Assembly: GCF_001941965.1 (NCBI RefSeq)
Contig: NZ_MKZO01000067.1
Coordinates: 233,404 to 297,403 of the forward strand
Length of the DNA stretch: 64,000 nt
Source: Pseudomonas putida
GTDB taxonomy: Bacteria; Pseudomonadota; Gammaproteobacteria; Pseudomonadales; Pseudomonadaceae
Reading direction: 5' to 3'
In this document: positions 33,384 to 41,869 of the stretch, piece after piece
Position numbering within the stretch: the first letter of the stretch is position 1
How the letters are laid out: the number at the start of each line of letters is the position of its first letter
Translations under genes and position numbers: made by a program
The notes under the pieces: generated by a model
What the model was told of the DNA's origin: nothing
What the model saw: only the letters and a program-made list of their open reading frames with translations
The model's database searches: none

Positions 33384-34636
33384 CGGTCAGCCTCCCGCTC
33401 GCGTCGCGCAGCCCGCTCCTGCAGGCGCCGGGCGCCGGCCGTGTCGCCCTGGGAGGCCAGCAGCACCGCCAGGTGAACCAGGGCCTCGGGATGTTGCGGT
33501 TCCAGATAGAGCGCCTTGCGGTACTGGCTGATGGCGTCGGCGCTGTCACCGGCGGTATCGCTGAGCAAGCCCAGCCAGTAGAACACCTGGGCCGACGGCT
33601 CGAATTGCTGGAGGTAACGCTGGCAGGCGGCGCGGGCTTGCTCGCTGTGACCGCCGTTGGCCAGCACGGCGATCTGCGCCAGCAACTCGCCGGCCTGCTC
33701 GTTGTGGCCGTGCTGCGGGATACGCGGCAGCGGCGGCGCGATGCTGCGCCGCGTCGGCGCCGCAGGAGCCGGCGGGCGCACGACCGGGGCCAGCGGCGCA
33801 GCCACGACCACAGCCTTGGGCAGCGCCGGTTTCGCTTCCGGCGCCTGGCGCACATAGGCGAACGACTGCGGGATGCCCAATGGCCGCATGCCCATGCGCG
33901 CCAGCAGGCTGCCCTCGGCCGGGCCGATGAACAGCACGCCATCGGCATGGGTCAGGTTCTTCAGGACCTCGAACACCCGTTGCTGGGTCGCCAGGTCGAA
34001 ATAGATCAGCAGGTTGCGGCAGAACACGAAGTCGTAGCTGCCCTGGCGGCTCGACAGGGCCGGATCGAGCACATTGCCCACCTCGAACTGCACCTGGCGC
34101 TGCACCCGCCCGTCGAGCAACTGGCCCTCCTCGCTTTCGCTGAAATGCCGCTCGCGAAACGCCTGCTCCGGACCACGGAACGAATTGCGCCCGTACAGCG
34201 CGCGCTGGGCGCGGCCGATGGAATTGGGGCTGATATCCATGGCATCGACCTTGAACGCCTGGGGCAACAGCCCGGCATCGAGCAAGGCCATGGCGATGGA
34301 ATAGGGCTCCTCGCCGGTGGAACAGGGCAGGCTGAGGATCCGCAGCGGCCGCGTGCCGCCCAGTTCGGCCTGGCGCTTGCGGGCCAGGTCCACCAGGGCG
34401 GTGAAGGATTCCGGATAACGGAAGAACCAGGTCTCGGGAACGATCACCGCTTCGATCAGCGCCTGCTGTTCGGCATGGGACTGCTGCAAGCGCACCCAGT
34501 AGTCGTCGAGGTCATTGGCCGACAGCGCCGCACTGCGCTGGGCCAGGGCGCGCTCGACCATTTGCTCGCCGACCGAGGCGACGTCCAGGCCGATACGCTC
34601 CTGCAGGAAGCGGAAGAACCGCCGTTCAATGGTCAT
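33380..34636 (-). CDS. wspC: CheR-type methyltransferase with TPR domain, WspC
   Basis: WspC methylates glutamates of the receptor WspA, opposing WspF. It is 418 residues. The CheR N-terminal helical domain and SAM-binding fold carry RILSLPCSTGEEPYSIAM (residues 99-116) and FVFCRNLLIYFD. After a Pro/Ala-rich linker, three to four TPR helices (QVFYWLGLLSDTAGDSADAI, HPEALVHLAVLLASQGDTAG) likely dock it to the complex. The C-terminal TPR is typical of WspC and absent from plain CheR. It overlaps both neighbours by 4 bp. Confidence 0.96.
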   Translation of the reverse strand: MTIERRFFRFLQERIGLDVASVGEQMVERALAQRSAALSANDLDDYWVRLQQSHAEQQALIEAVIVPETWFFRYPESFTALVDLARKRQAELGGTRPLRILSLPCSTGEEPYSIAMALLDAGLLPQAFKVDAMDISPNSIGRAQRALYGRNSFRGPEQAFRERHFSESEEGQLLDGRVQRQVQFEVGNVLDPALSSRQGSYDFVFCRNLLIYFDLATQQRVFEVLKNLTHADGVLFIGPAEGSLLARMGMRPLGIPQSFAYVRQAPEAKPALPKAVVVAAPLAPVVRPPAPAAPTRRSIAPPLPRIPQHGHNEQAGELLAQIAVLANGGHSEQARAACQRYLQQFEPSAQVFYWLGLLSDTAGDSADAISQYRKALYLEPQHPEALVHLAVLLASQGDTAGARRLQERAARREREADR

Positions 34637-35148
34637 GCCAGCACCCCGTCAAGCGGGAACAGCAAGGCACGCACCTCGTCGTTGAGCAGGTCCTGCACGC
34701 CGATCCACTGCAACAGGCCCTCGGCATCCTCGCGCACCGGGCCGAGGTACGGCGCGGCGCCGTTATCCACGCCATAGGGTCGGAACTCCGCCGGATCACA
34801 GCGCAGCGTATTGCTCGCCTGCTCAAGGATCAGGCCGAGCAGCAGGTCAGGACGCAACGGATCGAAACGGTAATGCACCAGCACCAGGCGCGTGCTGGTG
34901 CGCTGCGGCGCCGGGGTGCCGAAGCTCAGGGCGCTGACATCGATCACCGGTACCAGCGCGCCGCGATGGGCCAGCACGCCGGCAACGTAGTCGGGGGTCC
35001 GGGCCAGCGGCTTGAGCGGCAGGCGCGGCAGCACCTCGGCGATCTCCCGGGTATCCAGGGCAAAGCGCTCGCCACCGACACGGAACACCAGGAACAGGCG
35101 TCCCTGGCAGCCCGCGTCCTGGCTGCGGCGAGGCGTGGAGTCGGTCAT
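34633..35148 (-). CDS. wspB: CheW-like coupling protein WspB
   Basis: This 171-residue CheW-domain protein has FLVFRVGGERFALDTREIAE, the central GVLAHRGALVPVIDV and VLVHYRF strands of the fold. It couples the receptor WspA to the kinase WspE. The ATG at 35148 (MTDSTPRRSQD) is preferred; an upstream in-frame GTG-type extension to 35178 overlaps wspA without similarity. It lies 7 bp after wspA and overlaps wspC by 4 bp. Unlike WspD it lacks the N-terminal cysteine cluster. Confidence 0.95.
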   Translation of the reverse strand: MTDSTPRRSQDAGCQGRLFLVFRVGGERFALDTREIAEVLPRLPLKPLARTPDYVAGVLAHRGALVPVIDVSALSFGTPAPQRTSTRLVLVHYRFDPLRPDLLLGLILEQASNTLRCDPAEFRPYGVDNGAAPYLGPVREDAEGLLQWIGVQDLLNDEVRALLFPLDGVLA

Positions 35149-35155
35149 CGCCACG

Positions 35156-36778
35156 TCAGACTTTGAACCGCGACACACCGCCGCGCAGACCGACCGCCAC
35201 CTGGCTCAGTTCGTCGATGGCGAAACTGGCCTGGCGCAGCGATTCCACAGTCTGGCTGCTGGCATCGCTGAGCTGGGCCAGGGCGTGGTTGATCTGCTCG
35301 GCACCGGTGGCCTGGGCCTGCATGCCGTCGTTGACCATCAGCACCCGCGGCGCCAGGGCCTGGACCTGATGGATGATCTGGCTCAGTTGCTCGCCGACCT
35401 GCTGCACCTCGAACATGCCGCGGCGCACTTCCTCGGAGAACTTGTCCATGCCCATCACCCCGGCGGACACCGCCGACTGGATCTCGCGGACCATCTGCTC
35501 GATATCGTAGGTGGCCACGGCGGTCTGGTCGGCGAGGCGGCGCACTTCGGTGGCCACCACGGCGAAACCGCGGCCGTACTCGCCGGCCTTTTCGGCCTCG
35601 ATGGCGGCGTTGAGGGACAACAGGTTGGTCTGGTCGGCGACCTTGACGATGGTCACCACCACCTGGTTGATGTTGCCGGCCTTCTCGTTGAGGATCGCCA
35701 GCTTGTTGTTGACCAGGTCGGCCGCACCCATCACCTGGTGCATGGTTTCTTCCATGCGCGCCAGGCCTTGCTGGCCGGAGCCGGCGAGCACCGAGGCCTG
35801 GTCGGCGGCGGTGGTCACTTCGGTCATGGTGCGCACCAGGTCGCGGGAGGTCGCGGCGATTTCCCGCGAGGTGGCGCCAATCTCGGTGGTGGTGGCGGCG
35901 GTCTCGGTAGCGGTGGCCTGCTGCTGCTTGGAGGTGGCGGCGATCTCGGTCACCGAGGTGGTCACCTGCACCGAGGAACGCTGGGCCTGGGAGACCAGCC
36001 CGGTGAGCTCACTGACCATCTCGTTGAAACCGGTTTCCACAGCGCCGAACTCGTCGTTGCGCTCCAGGTTCATGCGCACGCTGAGGTCGCCGCCGCGCAG
36101 GGTTTCCAGGGCGCGGACGATGCGTTGCATGGGCTCGGTGATGACCCGCATCAGCAGCAGGCCGCAGACACCGGCGGCAATCACCGCCAGCAACAGGGAA
36201 ATCGCCATGCTCAGCTTGGCGGTGTTCACCGCGCTGACGATGTTGTCGGTGGCCTCGTCAGCGTAGCGACGGTTCCAGTCGATCAGGCTGTTGATGGACT
36301 TGCGCCCTTCGGCCCAGCTCGGCGCGAGGTTTTCCAGGACCAGGCGCTGGGCTTCGGCATAGTCCTTCTTGCCGTAGGCGTTGAGCACGGCGGCCAGGTA
36401 CTGATGGTATTCGGTGACCATGCCCTCGAACTGGGCGAAGTTGGTGGCGTCCTGCGAGTCGTTCATGGTCTTGCGGTAGTTGGCCATCTGCTGCTGCAGA
36501 CGATCGTCATAGCTCTTGTACAGGGCCATGTCGGCATCGGTCAGGTCGCGGTGGTTGCTCATGCCGACCAGTTGCTGGGTAAGGATGAAACTGTCGACCC
36601 AGGCGCTGCGGATCATAGAGCTGTAGTAGACCCCGGGCATGCTGTCGGCACGCACCGCCTGCTCGCTGTCCTCGATGGCGATCAACCGCGAATAGGCGGC
36701 GACCACCATCAACGACATGATGGCGATGATCACGGCGAAACTTGCCAGGATCCGTTGGCGCAGTGTCCAGTTCTTCAC
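35156..36778 (-). CDS. wspA: Methyl-accepting chemotaxis receptor WspA
   Basis: WspA is the inner-membrane receptor that senses surface contact. It is 540 residues. TM1 at about residues 8-30 (ILASFAVIIAIMSLMVVAAY) is followed by a periplasmic four-helix bundle, TM2 at about 188-212 (AISLLLAVIAAGVCGLLLM), a HAMP domain and a long cytoplasmic signalling hairpin whose conserved tip reads EYGRGFAVVATEVRRLADQT. It is the first gene of the operon wspABCDEFR; the adjacent gene order and 4-bp overlaps match P. aeruginosa and P. fluorescens. Confidence 0.96.
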   Translation of the reverse strand: MKNWTLRQRILASFAVIIAIMSLMVVAAYSRLIAIEDSEQAVRADSMPGVYYSSMIRSAWVDSFILTQQLVGMSNHRDLTDADMALYKSYDDRLQQQMANYRKTMNDSQDATNFAQFEGMVTEYHQYLAAVLNAYGKKDYAEAQRLVLENLAPSWAEGRKSINSLIDWNRRYADEATDNIVSAVNTAKLSMAISLLLAVIAAGVCGLLLMRVITEPMQRIVRALETLRGGDLSVRMNLERNDEFGAVETGFNEMVSELTGLVSQAQRSSVQVTTSVTEIAATSKQQQATATETAATTTEIGATSREIAATSRDLVRTMTEVTTAADQASVLAGSGQQGLARMEETMHQVMGAADLVNNKLAILNEKAGNINQVVVTIVKVADQTNLLSLNAAIEAEKAGEYGRGFAVVATEVRRLADQTAVATYDIEQMVREIQSAVSAGVMGMDKFSEEVRRGMFEVQQVGEQLSQIIHQVQALAPRVLMVNDGMQAQATGAEQINHALAQLSDASSQTVESLRQASFAIDELSQVAVGLRGGVSRFKV

Positions 36779-36870
36779 AATCAGCCCTCGAGCGTTGTAC
36801 GCGGCAGGAAAAATGGGCTGATTATAGCCTAGGGCCTACGTACCTATGGGGCTGATCCTACAGGGTTGAT

Positions 36871-36906
36871 TGGGCAAATAGACGACAACCAATGGCCATT
36901 TGCCCA
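36871..36906 (-). terminator. Stem-loop after the TerB-like gene
   Basis: TGGGCAAAT (36871-36879) pairs perfectly with ATTTGCCCA (36898-36906) over 9 bp, 10 bp after the stop of the TerB-like gene and before the wspA promoter region. No U-tract follows on the minus strand, so its strength is uncertain. Confidence 0.5.
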
Positions 36907-36916
36907 TTTTATTGAC

Positions 36917-37600
36917 TCAGGTCGCACGAACCTGACGTTCCAGCTCCACCTTGAGCGCCGGATCGAGGCGCAACTGCTTTGCCAGTTCATCGAGATAGGC
37001 GCGCTCCATGAAGTGTTCCTCGTCCACCAGCATCACGCTGGCCAGGTACATTTCCGCGGCCATTTCCGGGGTGGAGGCGGCACGGGCGACCTCGGCAGGG
37101 TCCAGCGGCTTGTTGAGTTCGGCGTGCAGCCAGTGCTGCAGGTCGCGGTCGTTGCCGGAGAGGCGGACGAACTCGCCCTCGATCAGCTCGCGCTCGCGCT
37201 CATCGACATGGCCATCGGCGCGGGCGGCAGCGACCAGGGCCTTGAGGATCGCCTGGCTGTGCTGCTCGACCTGGGCCGGCGGCAGGCGGTCGAGGGTCTG
37301 CGGCTCGCCCTGGGGTGCCGAGGCCTGTTTCGCCTGCCAGTTGCCGTAGGCCTTGTAGGCCAGCACGCCAAGCGCTGCCAGGCCGCCGTAGGTCAGCGCC
37401 TTGCCGCCATACTTGCGGGCTTTCTTGCTGCCCATCAGCAAGCCCAACGCGCCGGCGGCAGCGGCGCCACCGCCAGCACCGGACAGCAGGCTGCCGAGCC
37501 CGCCGCCGCTTTTCTGCGTACCTGACGCGCTGCCGGCCTGCTTCTGCAGCAGTTCCTGACCGGACTTGAACAGTTGATCGAGCAAACCACGGGTATTCAT
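36917..37600 (-). CDS. TerB/DUF533 family membrane protein (YebE-like)
   Basis: This 227-residue protein has a Gly/Ala-rich membrane region (GSLLSGAGGGAAAAGALGLL, YGGLAALGVLAYKAYG) followed by a soluble TerB-like helical domain (ILKALVAAARADGHVDERER, EFVRLSGNDRDL) with an acidic loop that could bind a metal. DUF533/YebE proteins are envelope-stress linked in enterics. The ATG at 37600 is chosen with GGAGCG upstream. It stands alone upstream of wspA and is divergent from the lipoprotein at 37972. Confidence 0.85.
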   Translation of the reverse strand: MNTRGLLDQLFKSGQELLQKQAGSASGTQKSGGGLGSLLSGAGGGAAAAGALGLLMGSKKARKYGGKALTYGGLAALGVLAYKAYGNWQAKQASAPQGEPQTLDRLPPAQVEQHSQAILKALVAAARADGHVDERERELIEGEFVRLSGNDRDLQHWLHAELNKPLDPAEVARAASTPEMAAEMYLASVMLVDEEHFMERAYLDELAKQLRLDPALKVELERQVRAT

Positions 37601-37971
37601 TGCAGCGCTCCTTGGAGGATCGATGTAGGAAAAATCCACTACTGGATAAGAGACGCATGCTACTCGCGGGTTTCAGCAGGGCTCGGTGAAAATCTATTTC
37701 CGATGATGACAAGGATCAACTTTTCACGTTCGAAAGTTTGATATTCGCGCTCGTTCAATTGCACACACGCAAAAACCAAAACAATGAACCTGCTCACACT
37801 TTAAAACTTGCCCACTGCATAAAAACGACTACCGCAGCTTGGTTACAGCATTTCGATTTAAATGGGCAACGCACTTATAGCGAATCCTGACAAGCACACT
37901 TTTGTATTAATCAGGATGCTCAACTATGGTCTCAGCTGTCTCGAAACAGTGTTCTTTGAAAGGAGTCGAAG
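37601..37971. other. AT-rich divergent intergenic region
   Basis: This 371-bp stretch without a gene lies between the TerB-like gene and the lipoprotein gene at 37972. It is clearly lower in GC than its flanks, with several AT-rich tracts (for instance around 37840-37870 and 37890-37915). It probably holds promoters for both directions. I could not assign a specific regulator site. Confidence 0.6.
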
Positions 37972-38367
37972 ATGAAGACAACCCTCGGGAGTTGTGTCGC
38001 CGGACTGGCCTACCTGGTGCTGGCCGGTTGCACCAGCATCGACGCCCGCACCACCGAATATGTCGGCGCCCCCCACGCCGCACCGACTTCCGCCGCCCAG
38101 GTCCAGGTCCTGCGCACGGAGCCGAACCGCCCTCACGTGCGCCTTGGCGAGGTCATCGTCGACGCCAGTATCGAACCGCCACCGCCCATTGCCGACGTCG
38201 AGCAGAAGTTGCGCGAGCAGACCGCCAGTATTGGCGGGGATGCTGCCGTGGTGGTCTATGACCGGATTCAACCGGTCGCCACTTATGTCGAAGGACCGTT
38301 GTGGAACCGCGATATTCGCAATGTCGACGGACGCAAACTCAAGGCAGTGGTCATCAAGTACCAATAA
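37972..38367 (+). CDS. Small lipoprotein, unknown function
   Basis: This 131-residue lipoprotein has signal MKTTLGSCVAGLAYLVLAGC and the lipidated Cys20. The mature domain has beta strands LRTEPNRPHVRLGEVIVDAS and AAVVVYDRIQPVATYVEG, a compact fold reminiscent of YbjQ/dodecin-like small domains; I do not recognise it with confidence. AAGGAG stands 7 bp before the ATG. It precedes the transporter-like gene by 81 bp and may be the first gene of the long plus-strand train. Confidence 0.75.
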   Translation: MKTTLGSCVAGLAYLVLAGCTSIDARTTEYVGAPHAAPTSAAQVQVLRTEPNRPHVRLGEVIVDASIEPPPPIADVEQKLREQTASIGGDAAVVVYDRIQPVATYVEGPLWNRDIRNVDGRKLKAVVIKYQ

Positions 38368-38448
38368 GAAGTACCAATAGGCCCGTTCAGGTTAATGACA
38401 GCGCGCGAAGTGCATTCGCCGATGATTTGCAACTGCAAGGAACATCGT

Positions 38449-39348
38449 ATGGGGATTCGTCGATCTTTCCTGGCCCTGCCCATGGCACTGGGCGTCGCCT
38501 GCCCGGCCCTGGCCGATAACGCCCGCGACTGGCAGAACACGCCGATCGACCTGAACATGGTCTTCGGCTACTACAACCGGGTCGACACCAACACCCCGAT
38601 CGATACCACCCTGCCCATCGACGGCCTGTCGCTGAATGCCGATGTGTACCTGTTCCGCTATGCCCGCAGCTTCGCCATCGACGGGCGCAACAGTGCGATC
38701 CAGCTGATCCAGCCGTATGCCGACGTTTCCGCATCCTTCGATGACGCACGCTTCTTCGACGGCACCAAGCACAACGGCGGCATGGGCGACACCCAGGTGG
38801 TCTTCGCCCACAACTTCTTCGGCGGCCCGGCCCTGACCGCCGAGGAATTCGCCACATGGACCCCGGAAACCTTCATGAGCGGCGCCCTGTGGGTGACCCT
38901 GCCCAACGGCGACTACGACAAGGACCGGGTGATCAATATCGGCGCCAACCGTTGGGTGGTGAAACCGGAGATCGCCTTCGGCCACCCCATCGGCCCGACC
39001 TGGCTGGAGATCAACGGCTACGTCTCGCTATACGGCGACAACGACGATTACCTCGGCGACAGCAAGCTGGAACAGAAGCCGCTGTACGCCCTCGAAGGGC
39101 ACTACAGCTACAGCGTCAACCGGGCGCTGTGGGTGTCCTTCGATGCCACCTACAGCACCGGTGGCGAAACCCGGGTAGACGGTGTGGACCAGGACAACAA
39201 GCAATCCAACACCCTGCTCGGCGCCAGCCTCGGCTTCATGCTTTCGCCGCAGTTCGGCGGGCTGGTGGCCTACACCGACACCGTCTCGGAGCGCACCGGC
39301 TCGCCGGATGTGAACACCTGGACCCTGCGCCTGCAATACGTCTGGTAA
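38449..39348 (+). CDS. Outer-membrane transporter-like protein (phenol MetA-type beta barrel)
   Basis: This 299-residue exported protein has a signal peptide ending ALA-DNARD. Alternating strands (LNADVYLFRYARSFAIDG, QLIQPYADVS, WLEINGYVSLYGDN, ALWVSFDATYSTGG) and a C-terminal aromatic (LRLQYVW) are those of an outer-membrane beta barrel. It resembles the family annotated as transporter, putative phenol-degradation MetA (PF13557). The substrate is unknown. Start 38449 is chosen with AAGGA upstream; the frame begins earlier at 38395 without a signal. It is followed 12 bp later by the DUF2092 gene. Confidence 0.8.
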   Translation: MGIRRSFLALPMALGVACPALADNARDWQNTPIDLNMVFGYYNRVDTNTPIDTTLPIDGLSLNADVYLFRYARSFAIDGRNSAIQLIQPYADVSASFDDARFFDGTKHNGGMGDTQVVFAHNFFGGPALTAEEFATWTPETFMSGALWVTLPNGDYDKDRVINIGANRWVVKPEIAFGHPIGPTWLEINGYVSLYGDNDDYLGDSKLEQKPLYALEGHYSYSVNRALWVSFDATYSTGGETRVDGVDQDNKQSNTLLGASLGFMLSPQFGGLVAYTDTVSERTGSPDVNTWTLRLQYVW

Positions 39349-39360
39349 GGAGGTACGCCG

Positions 39361-40098
39361 ATGAAGCTGCGTCATGCTGCCTTGAGCCTGCTGATCCTGT
39401 CCGGCCTTGCCCAGGCGGCGGACGAGCGCGACCCGGCGGCCCTCGCGGCCCTGTCCGCCATGGGCAGCTATTTGCAAGGCTTGCCCAGCTTCAGCCTGAG
39501 CACCCGCAGCGAAACCGACCAGCAACTGGAGAGCGGCCAGACCGTCGCCTTCCAGCACCACACCCAAGTCCTGGCGGTGCGCCCGGACAAGCTCTACGTC
39601 AACGTCGACCGGGGCGGCAGCAGCCGGCGCTTCTTCTATGACGGCAAGGACTTCGTGCTCTACGACCAGCACCTGAACTACTACACCCGGGAAGCGGCGC
39701 CGGACAGCATCGGCAAGCTGCTCGACCTGCTCGGCGAGCGTTACGGTATCGAACTGCCGCTGGCCGACCTGTTCCGCTGGAGTGCCACGACGGCCGACGA
39801 AGTCGGCATCAGCGCGGCCTACAGCATCGGCAAGGAACATCTCGATGGGCAGAGCTGCGTGCATTACGCCTATCGCCAGCCACAGATCGACTGGCAACTC
39901 TGGGTGCGCGAAGGCGCCCAGCCGCTGCCCTGCCGCCTGATGATCACCCGGCGTGACGATGCCGAGCGGCCACGGCACAGCGTCAGCTTCGCCTGGGACC
40001 TGACTTCGCCGATCAAGGCCGACGCCTTCACCTTCGTGCCACCGGCCAAGGCCCTGCCGGTGCCGCTGGTGCAACTGGATGCGGGGGAACGGCCATGA
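39361..40098 (+). CDS. DUF2092 exported protein
   Basis: This 245-residue protein has an N-terminal signal (HAALSLLILSGLAQA-AD) and a LolA/RseB-like half-barrel expected of DUF2092 (PF09865): LSAMGSYLQGLPSFSLSTRS, LAVRPDKLYVNVDRGGSSRR, FFYDGKDFVLYDQHLNYY, LPCRLMITRRDD. Such proteins bind hydrophobic ligands or lipoproteins in the periplasm, though the ligand here is unknown. GGAGG precedes the ATG. Its stop overlaps the next start by 4 bp, so the two are coupled. Confidence 0.85.
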   Translation: MKLRHAALSLLILSGLAQAADERDPAALAALSAMGSYLQGLPSFSLSTRSETDQQLESGQTVAFQHHTQVLAVRPDKLYVNVDRGGSSRRFFYDGKDFVLYDQHLNYYTREAAPDSIGKLLDLLGERYGIELPLADLFRWSATTADEVGISAAYSIGKEHLDGQSCVHYAYRQPQIDWQLWVREGAQPLPCRLMITRRDDAERPRHSVSFAWDLTSPIKADAFTFVPPAKALPVPLVQLDAGERP

Positions 40099-40652
40099 AG
40101 CGGACGCGCTCGATCTTCAGCCTCGGCCTGCTGGCCTGCCTCGTAGTGCCCGCGGTTGCGGAAGCCTGGCAGTTGCGTGGCGGAGGCGGCGGACGCAGCT
40201 TCGTAGTGCCGCATCACATGGGCGGGGGTGGCTTCCAGAGGCCGGCGTATCAGCCGAGCTATCACCCGCAGCCGCAGCCCATGCCACGCCCGCAGCCGGC
40301 GCCGCATCCGCAGCCGGGGCCCGGGCCACATCCCCAGCCGGGGCCTGGACCGCACCCGATGCCGGGTCCGCATCCGGGTCCCGGGCCGGGCCCGATGCCG
40401 CCTCCCCCACCACCGCCACCACCACCGCCGCCGCATCATGACGACTGGTACAACCCCTGGGCGACCGCCGCGGTGATCGGGGCAACCACGGCGACGGCCA
40501 TTGCCATCGGCACCCAAGTCAGTTCGGTCCCGCCGGACTGCGTCTCGGTGGTGGCCAATGGCGTGGCCTACCAGCACTGCGGCGCCACCTGGTACCGGCC
40601 GCAATACGTGGGCAACAGCATCAGCTTCGTGGTGGTGGCTTCGCCATGGTGA
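40095..40652 (+). CDS. Exported Pro/Gly/His-rich protein
   Basis: This 185-residue protein has a signal peptide (SLGLLACLVVPAVAEA), a Gly-rich stretch, about 60 residues of Pro/His/Gln/Gly repeats (PHPQPGPGP-like units) ending in a run of twelve prolines, then a small folded end with a hydrophobic glycine helix (AVIGATTATAIAIGTQV) and two cysteines (DCVSVVANGVAYQHCGATWY). The C-terminal part resembles short exported DUF6515-like domains. The repeat could span the periplasm or bind metal through its histidines. Coupled to the DUF2092 gene by a 4-bp overlap. Confidence 0.75.
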   Translation: MKRTRSIFSLGLLACLVVPAVAEAWQLRGGGGGRSFVVPHHMGGGGFQRPAYQPSYHPQPQPMPRPQPAPHPQPGPGPHPQPGPGPHPMPGPHPGPGPGPMPPPPPPPPPPPPHHDDWYNPWATAAVIGATTATAIAIGTQVSSVPPDCVSVVANGVAYQHCGATWYRPQYVGNSISFVVVASPW

Positions 40653-40674
40653 ACCTCAAGAACACCCGAGACCC

Positions 40675-40853
40675 TGTAGGAGCTGGCTTGCCTGCGATGG
40701 ACCGCGCAGCGGTCCCAAAACCATCCAGCACGAATACCTGCCCTGAGCAGGCTTGGATTCTCAGCGCCGGCAAGACTGCATTTATCCAGAGACACGGCGT
40801 GGCAGGTTTTGGGACCGCTGCGCGGTCCATCGCAGGCAAGCCAGCTCCTACAA
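40675..40853. repeat. Composite long REP element, copy 2
   Basis: This 179-bp element has the same terminal and inner inverted arms and conserved core patches (CCATCCAGCACGA, GCATTTATCCAGA, GGCGTGGCAGGTTTTGGGAC) as the element at 21286-21473. It lies between the Pro-rich gene and moxR, so the moxR unit may have its own promoter or depend on read-through. Confidence 0.8.
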
Positions 40854-40881
40854 GGATCGCCGCAAACCGGAGGACGATTTA

Positions 40882-41859
40882 ATGACCGCCCTCACCGACC
40901 TCAAGGCCCTGCACGCCGCCATCGCCCGCTCCGTCCTCGGCCAGGACGCGGTCATCCATCAGGTCCTGGTCGGCCTGCTGGCCAACGGTCATGTCCTCCT
41001 CGAAAGCCTTCCCGGCCTGGCCAAGACCCGCACGGTCAAGGCCCTGGCCCGTCACCTGGATGCGCGCATGAGCCGCATCCAGTTCACCCCCGACCTGCTG
41101 CCCTCGGACATCACCGGCGCCGAAGTCCTGCAACAGGCCGACGGCCGCAACCAGATCCGCTTCCAGCCCGGCCCGCTGTTCGGCAACCTGATCCTCGCCG
41201 ACGAGATCAACCGCGCCCCGGCCAAGGTCCAGGCCGCCCTGCTCGAAGCCATGGAGGAACGCCAGATCACCGTGGCCGGCAGCAGTCACGCCCTGCCCGA
41301 GCTGTTCATGGTGATCGCCACCCAGAACCCCATCGAACAGGAAGGCACCTACCCGCTGCCGGAAGCGCAGATGGACCGCTTCCTGCTCAAGGTCCTGCTC
41401 GACTACCCGACCCCGGACAGCGAAAGCCAGGTCCTGCAGATGCTGCGCACGGAAGAAACCGCCACGCCCGGCAACAGCGCCGGCGACCGCTTTACCCTGC
41501 CCCAGGACACGATCTTCCAGGCCCGTCGGGAAATCGCCGAAATCCAAGTCGCCCCGGCCATCGACCGCTACCTGGTGGACCTGCTCGACGCCACCCGCCA
41601 CCCCGAACGCTACGACAGCGACCTGGCCCGCTGGCTGCAACTGGGCAGCAGCCCACGCGGTGGCATCGCCCTGGATCGTTGCGCCCGCGCCGAGGCCTGG
41701 TGGCAGGGCCAGGACTTCGTCACCCCGGACCATGTGCGCGCCATGCTGCACCCGGTCCTGCGCCATCGCCTGCAATTGAGCTACGACGCCATCGCCGACG
41801 GGATCAACGCCGAAGCGGTGCTCGAACGCCTGCTGGCCAAGGTTGCCATTCCGGCATGA
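40882..41859 (+). CDS. MoxR-family AAA+ ATPase
   Basis: This 325-residue AAA+ chaperone-like ATPase has a Walker A in ESLPGLAKTRTV, Walker B in LILADEINRAPAKVQ, sensor 1 in MVIATQNPIEQEGTYPLPEAQ and arginine-bearing DRFLLKV. MoxR proteins act with von Willebrand A proteins to assemble or activate envelope complexes, and the next five genes are of exactly those types. The ATG at 40882 has GGAGG 8 bp upstream; the frame continues upstream through the REP element and is not real there. It is the first gene of the tightly packed unit. Confidence 0.93.
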   Translation: MTALTDLKALHAAIARSVLGQDAVIHQVLVGLLANGHVLLESLPGLAKTRTVKALARHLDARMSRIQFTPDLLPSDITGAEVLQQADGRNQIRFQPGPLFGNLILADEINRAPAKVQAALLEAMEERQITVAGSSHALPELFMVIATQNPIEQEGTYPLPEAQMDRFLLKVLLDYPTPDSESQVLQMLRTEETATPGNSAGDRFTLPQDTIFQARREIAEIQVAPAIDRYLVDLLDATRHPERYDSDLARWLQLGSSPRGGIALDRCARAEAWWQGQDFVTPDHVRAMLHPVLRHRLQLSYDAIADGINAEAVLERLLAKVAIPA

Positions 41860-41869
41860 GGAGCGAGCG

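Noticed and set aside
38395..38448. A longer start for the transporter-like protein
   Set aside because: The extra 18 residues would bury the signal peptide, while ATG 38449 has AAGGA upstream and an immediate signal sequence.
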